7,564 nt of DNA from an uncultured Prevotellaceae bacterium. GTDB lineage: Bacteria; Bacteroidota; Bacteroidia; Bacteroidales; Muribaculaceae. Under the pieces are notes generated by a model. That model was given only the letters and a program-made list of their open reading frames with translations, ran no database searches and had not been told where the DNA came from. Shown here piece after piece: positions 6,107 through 7,564 of this stretch (positions are counted from its first letter, which is position 1; each line of letters opens with the position of its first letter). A program made the translations under genes and the position numbers. Where the stretch lies: the NCBI GenBank assembly GCA_905210415.1, contig CAJLWM010000074.1, forward strand, positions 1-7,564, in the 5' to 3' direction.

Positions 6107-6114
6107 CAAAAATA
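6107..6114 (-). promoter_or_regulatory. Probable promoter (-7 element) of the methyltransferase operon
   Basis: On the minus strand TATTTTTG (6114-6107), followed by CA, matches the extended TAnnTTTGCA element. The -33 region is weak: TTTC lies 20 bases upstream and TTTTG 26 bases upstream. The start would fall near 6100, about 25 bases before ATG 6076. This supports the ATG over the upstream TTG. Confidence 0.6.
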
Positions 6115-6182
6115 CAAAAAATAGACGAGATATAGAAACGCAAAATTCTTATCGGCGAGAGGGTGGTGTGAGAAATGTGTTG

Positions 6183-6908
6183 TCAGATAAATAGTTGTCG
6201 AAGAATGTCGGGAGTTTTTAGCGCGCCCATGGTGTTGTTGTGCAGACGATAATATTCCACCATCATCTCAAGGATGGTGTTTCGTTGCTCGCGATTGTAG
6301 CGGAAAAGGTGCATGTTGGAGAAGTTGATGCGCGATAGCAGATAGAGCACTCGGGCCTCGGAGGGGGCAAGGCGGTGGCAGGTGGCAGGTGGCATCTTAG
6401 AGAATGTGCCCTCCATAAGGTCGAACCAAGCGCCGAGGCAATAACTGTCGGTGTCGGGCTGGATGCCCATAAACGGAGCGAGGTTGTAGATAAAGCATAG
6501 GTGGAAGTTGGCAACGCCTTGATCGATGTCGTTGAGAAGCATCACCGATTGGTGGATATAGCGGAATAGTGCCTCGTTGCGTTCGCTCTCTTGAATGACG
6601 TGCGAGAGAAATTCGCTCATAAACATAGCCACCGCGCTGCGCACAGGGTCGGCATACACTCGGGCAAGGCTATAGAGCACTCTTGCGTCGCGAAAACTAT
6701 AGATGTCTTTTCCTGGCAGCACGTTTGCCTCAAGTTCGATCACCGACAGCGGCATAAATATGGCATTGCGCATGCGCGCGCCACGAGTGCTGCCTTGTGG
6801 CAAGAGAAAAGCCATGCGTCCGCGTTTGTCGGTATAGACATGCGCAATGGAGTTTTTGTCGGAATATTTAATCACATTGAGTACTATGCATCGAAGTTTT
6901 TCGTACAT
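6183..6908 (-). CDS. recO: DNA repair protein RecO
   Basis: RecO works with RecR (RecFOR or RecOR pathway) to load RecA onto SSB-coated single-stranded DNA during gap repair and recombination. The protein is 241 aa, the usual length. The N-terminal OB fold spans about 1-80: CIVLNVIKYSDKNSIAHVYT at 7-26, then KRGRMAFLL. A helical C-terminal domain follows (about 85-241), with FHLCFIYNLAPFMG (135-148), the GAWFDLMEGTF landmark (159-169) and an ending KTPDILRQLF. The four-cysteine zinc finger of some RecO proteins is absent; only isolated cysteines at 7, 138, 157 and 177 remain. ATG 6908 is the only start consistent with the OB-fold beginning. The 107-base gap to the downstream methyltransferase gene contains a promoter, so the two are probably transcribed separately. 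No terminator hairpin is visible after recO. Confidence 0.93.
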   Translation of the reverse strand: MYEKLRCIVLNVIKYSDKNSIAHVYTDKRGRMAFLLPQGSTRGARMRNAIFMPLSVIELEANVLPGKDIYSFRDARVLYSLARVYADPVRSAVAMFMSEFLSHVIQESERNEALFRYIHQSVMLLNDIDQGVANFHLCFIYNLAPFMGIQPDTDSYCLGAWFDLMEGTFSKMPPATCHRLAPSEARVLYLLSRINFSNMHLFRYNREQRNTILEMMVEYYRLHNNTMGALKTPDILRQLFI

Positions 6909-6952
6909 CTTTCGCTGGCTGTAATGAGTGCATTTTTAGTGAATTTACTATG

Positions 6953-6960
6953 CTAAGGTA
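6953..6960 (-). promoter_or_regulatory. Candidate recO promoter (-7 element)
   Basis: TACCTTAG followed by CA (minus strand, 6960-6951) differs from the extended TAnnTTTGCA element at one base. Its distance of about 45 bases from the recO ATG is suitable. No TTG or TTTG box lies at the expected spacing, so the call is weak. Confidence 0.35.
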
Positions 6961-7031
6961 CAAAAAATAGGCTTCATAGGGATGGTTTTTCGCAAAAATG
7001 TGATAAAAAAGTGATTTTTTTTCAGGAAAAC

Positions 7032-7062
7032 TTGTGTGATTGGGAATTTGTGCGTAACTTTG
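7032..7062 (+). promoter_or_regulatory. Promoter of the tRNA-Glu / rpsT unit
   Basis: TTG at 7032-7034, a 20-base spacer and TAACTTTG at 7055-7062 followed by CA form a complete Bacteroidota-type promoter, with the same spacing as the metG promoter. Transcription would start near 7069-7070, giving a leader of about 24 bases before the mature tRNA. The leader contains a small hairpin, AGGC/GCCT (7074-7086 region). Confidence 0.85.
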
Positions 7063-7093
7063 CACTCGCTTTTAGGCTCAATGCCTTGAAGAT

Positions 7094-7165
7094 GGCCCAT
7101 TCGTCTATCGGCTAGGACGCAAGATTTTCATTCTTGAAAGAGCAGTTCGATTCTGCTATGGGCTA
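7094..7165 (+). tRNA. tRNA-Glu (anticodon UUC)
   Basis: A complete 72-nt cloverleaf without an encoded CCA. The acceptor stem GGCCCAT pairs with ATGGGCT (7158-7164; first pair G-U), with discriminator A7165. The D stem is GTC(T)/(G)GAC. The anticodon stem CAAGA/TCTTG holds the loop TTTTCAT with anticodon TTC, reading GAA and GAG. The T arm is GCAG-TTCGATT-CTGC. It lies 45 bases upstream of rpsT and is probably cotranscribed with it, then excised by RNase P and 3' processing. Confidence 0.97.
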
Positions 7166-7210
7166 CAAATAAAAAAATTAGCAAACAAAAATAAAACAGG
7201 TTTTTTAGAA

Positions 7211-7468
7211 ATGGCAAACCATAAATCATCAATTAAGAGAATACGTCAAGCAGCTGCAAGAAGACTTCGCAACCGCTACTATGCTAAGACAGCGCGTAAC
7301 GCTGTGCGTAAACTTCGCAAGGCTACCGACAAGGTTGCTGCTGCTGAGGACTACAAGAAGGTAGTTGCAATGCTCGATAAGTTGGCTCGCAAGGGTGTTA
7401 TCTCAAAGAACAAGGCTTCTAACTTGAAGTCAAAACTTGCTAAGGGCGTAAACAAGATCGAAGCCTAA
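7211..7468 (+). CDS. rpsT: 30S ribosomal protein S20
   Basis: S20 is a three-helix, highly basic protein that binds 16S rRNA early in 30S assembly. At 85 aa it is full length. The N-terminus [20 protein letters not shown] is diagnostic, and the rest alternates Arg/Lys-rich helices ([12 protein letters not shown] at 26-37, a middle helix [19 protein letters not shown] at about 46-64) and ends in [16 protein letters not shown] 7211 is set by the MANHKS start. The A/T-rich 45-base leader after the tRNA has no clear Shine-Dalgarno (only a distant AGG). The gene sits between two identical tRNA-Glu genes on the same strand, so tRNA-processing cuts would define both ends of its mRNA. Confidence 0.98.
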   Translation: MANHKSSIKRIRQAAARRLRNRYYAKTARNAVRKLRKATDKVAAAEDYKKVVAMLDKLARKGVISKNKASNLKSKLAKGVNKIEA

Positions 7469-7484
7469 GAGAGTAGATCTTAAT

Positions 7485-7503
7485 GCACTCAGCAAATGAG
7501 TGC
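7485..7503 (+). other. Hairpin between rpsT and the second tRNA-Glu
   Basis: GCACTC (7485-7490) pairs with GAGTGC (7498-7503) around the 7-base loop AGCAAAT. It begins 17 bases after the rpsT stop. No T-tract follows, so it is not a standard terminator. It could protect the rpsT mRNA 3' end after tRNA excision. The structure is seen; the role is inferred. Confidence 0.45.
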
Positions 7504-7513
7504 CTACATAGAT

Positions 7514-7564
7514 GGCCCATTCGTCTATCGGCTAGGACGCAAGATTTTCATTCTTGAAAGAGCA
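7514..7564 (+). tRNA. tRNA-Glu (UUC), second copy, cut by window end
   Basis: The first 51 bases of a second tRNA-Glu are identical to the copy at 7094 (acceptor 5' strand, D arm, anticodon arm with TTC, start of the T arm). Identity with copy 1 begins four bases before the tRNA (7510 versus 7090) and holds to the last base of the window. The remaining 21 bases lie outside. No separate promoter lies between rpsT and this gene, so it is probably part of the same transcript. Confidence 0.93.

Overview
The window looks like a chromosomal segment of a gut-type Bacteroidales bacterium (Bacteroides/Prevotella/Muribaculaceae range; the exact genus cannot be fixed from sequence alone). Three observations support this. 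The clear promoters carry the Bacteroidota -7 element TAnnTTTG, extended to TAnnTTTGCA, with TTG about 20 bases upstream in the two best cases. None of the genes has a convincing Shine-Dalgarno sequence. The protein set is also typical: a BACON-domain lipoprotein, a RecO without a zinc finger, a short FNT channel and a MetRS with a KISTS signature loop.

Layout. Positions 1-104 hold nothing recognisable. At 105-2205 (minus) lies a complete metG (methionyl-tRNA synthetase) with a textbook intrinsic terminator and a clear promoter. The promoter is the last part of a degenerate tandem intergenic repeat (about 2233-2416). An accessory patch at 2206-3013 holds that repeat, the C-terminal stub of a TolC/OprM-type efflux protein (about 2447-2620), a strong terminator (2649-2701) and a 189-bp foldback element with about 24-bp terminal inverted repeats (2798-2986). 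At 3014-3625 (plus) is a short formate/nitrite-transporter-family membrane protein. Its 3' end overlaps by 37 bp the convergent BACON lipoprotein gene.

From about 6114 leftward on the minus strand runs a probable three-gene operon: an RsmI-related SAM methyltransferase (start corrected to ATG 6076), a YycJ/WalJ-type metallo-beta-lactamase-fold hydrolase (start corrected to ATG 5358) and the BACON lipoprotein. Upstream and separate is recO (6183-6908, minus). To its right, on the plus strand, one strong promoter drives tRNA-Glu(UUC), rpsT (ribosomal protein S20) and a second, identical tRNA-Glu that is cut by the window edge.

Most of the window is core housekeeping: translation (metG, tRNA-Glu, rpsT, probably the methyltransferase) and genome maintenance (recO, possibly the YycJ-like hydrolase). 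I see no defence or mobile-island system. The observations most worth following are a possible sliding-clamp-binding motif (QGALF) in the N-terminal extension of the YycJ-like protein, a tandem repeat that carries the metG promoter, and a foldback element ending 27 bp before the FNT gene.
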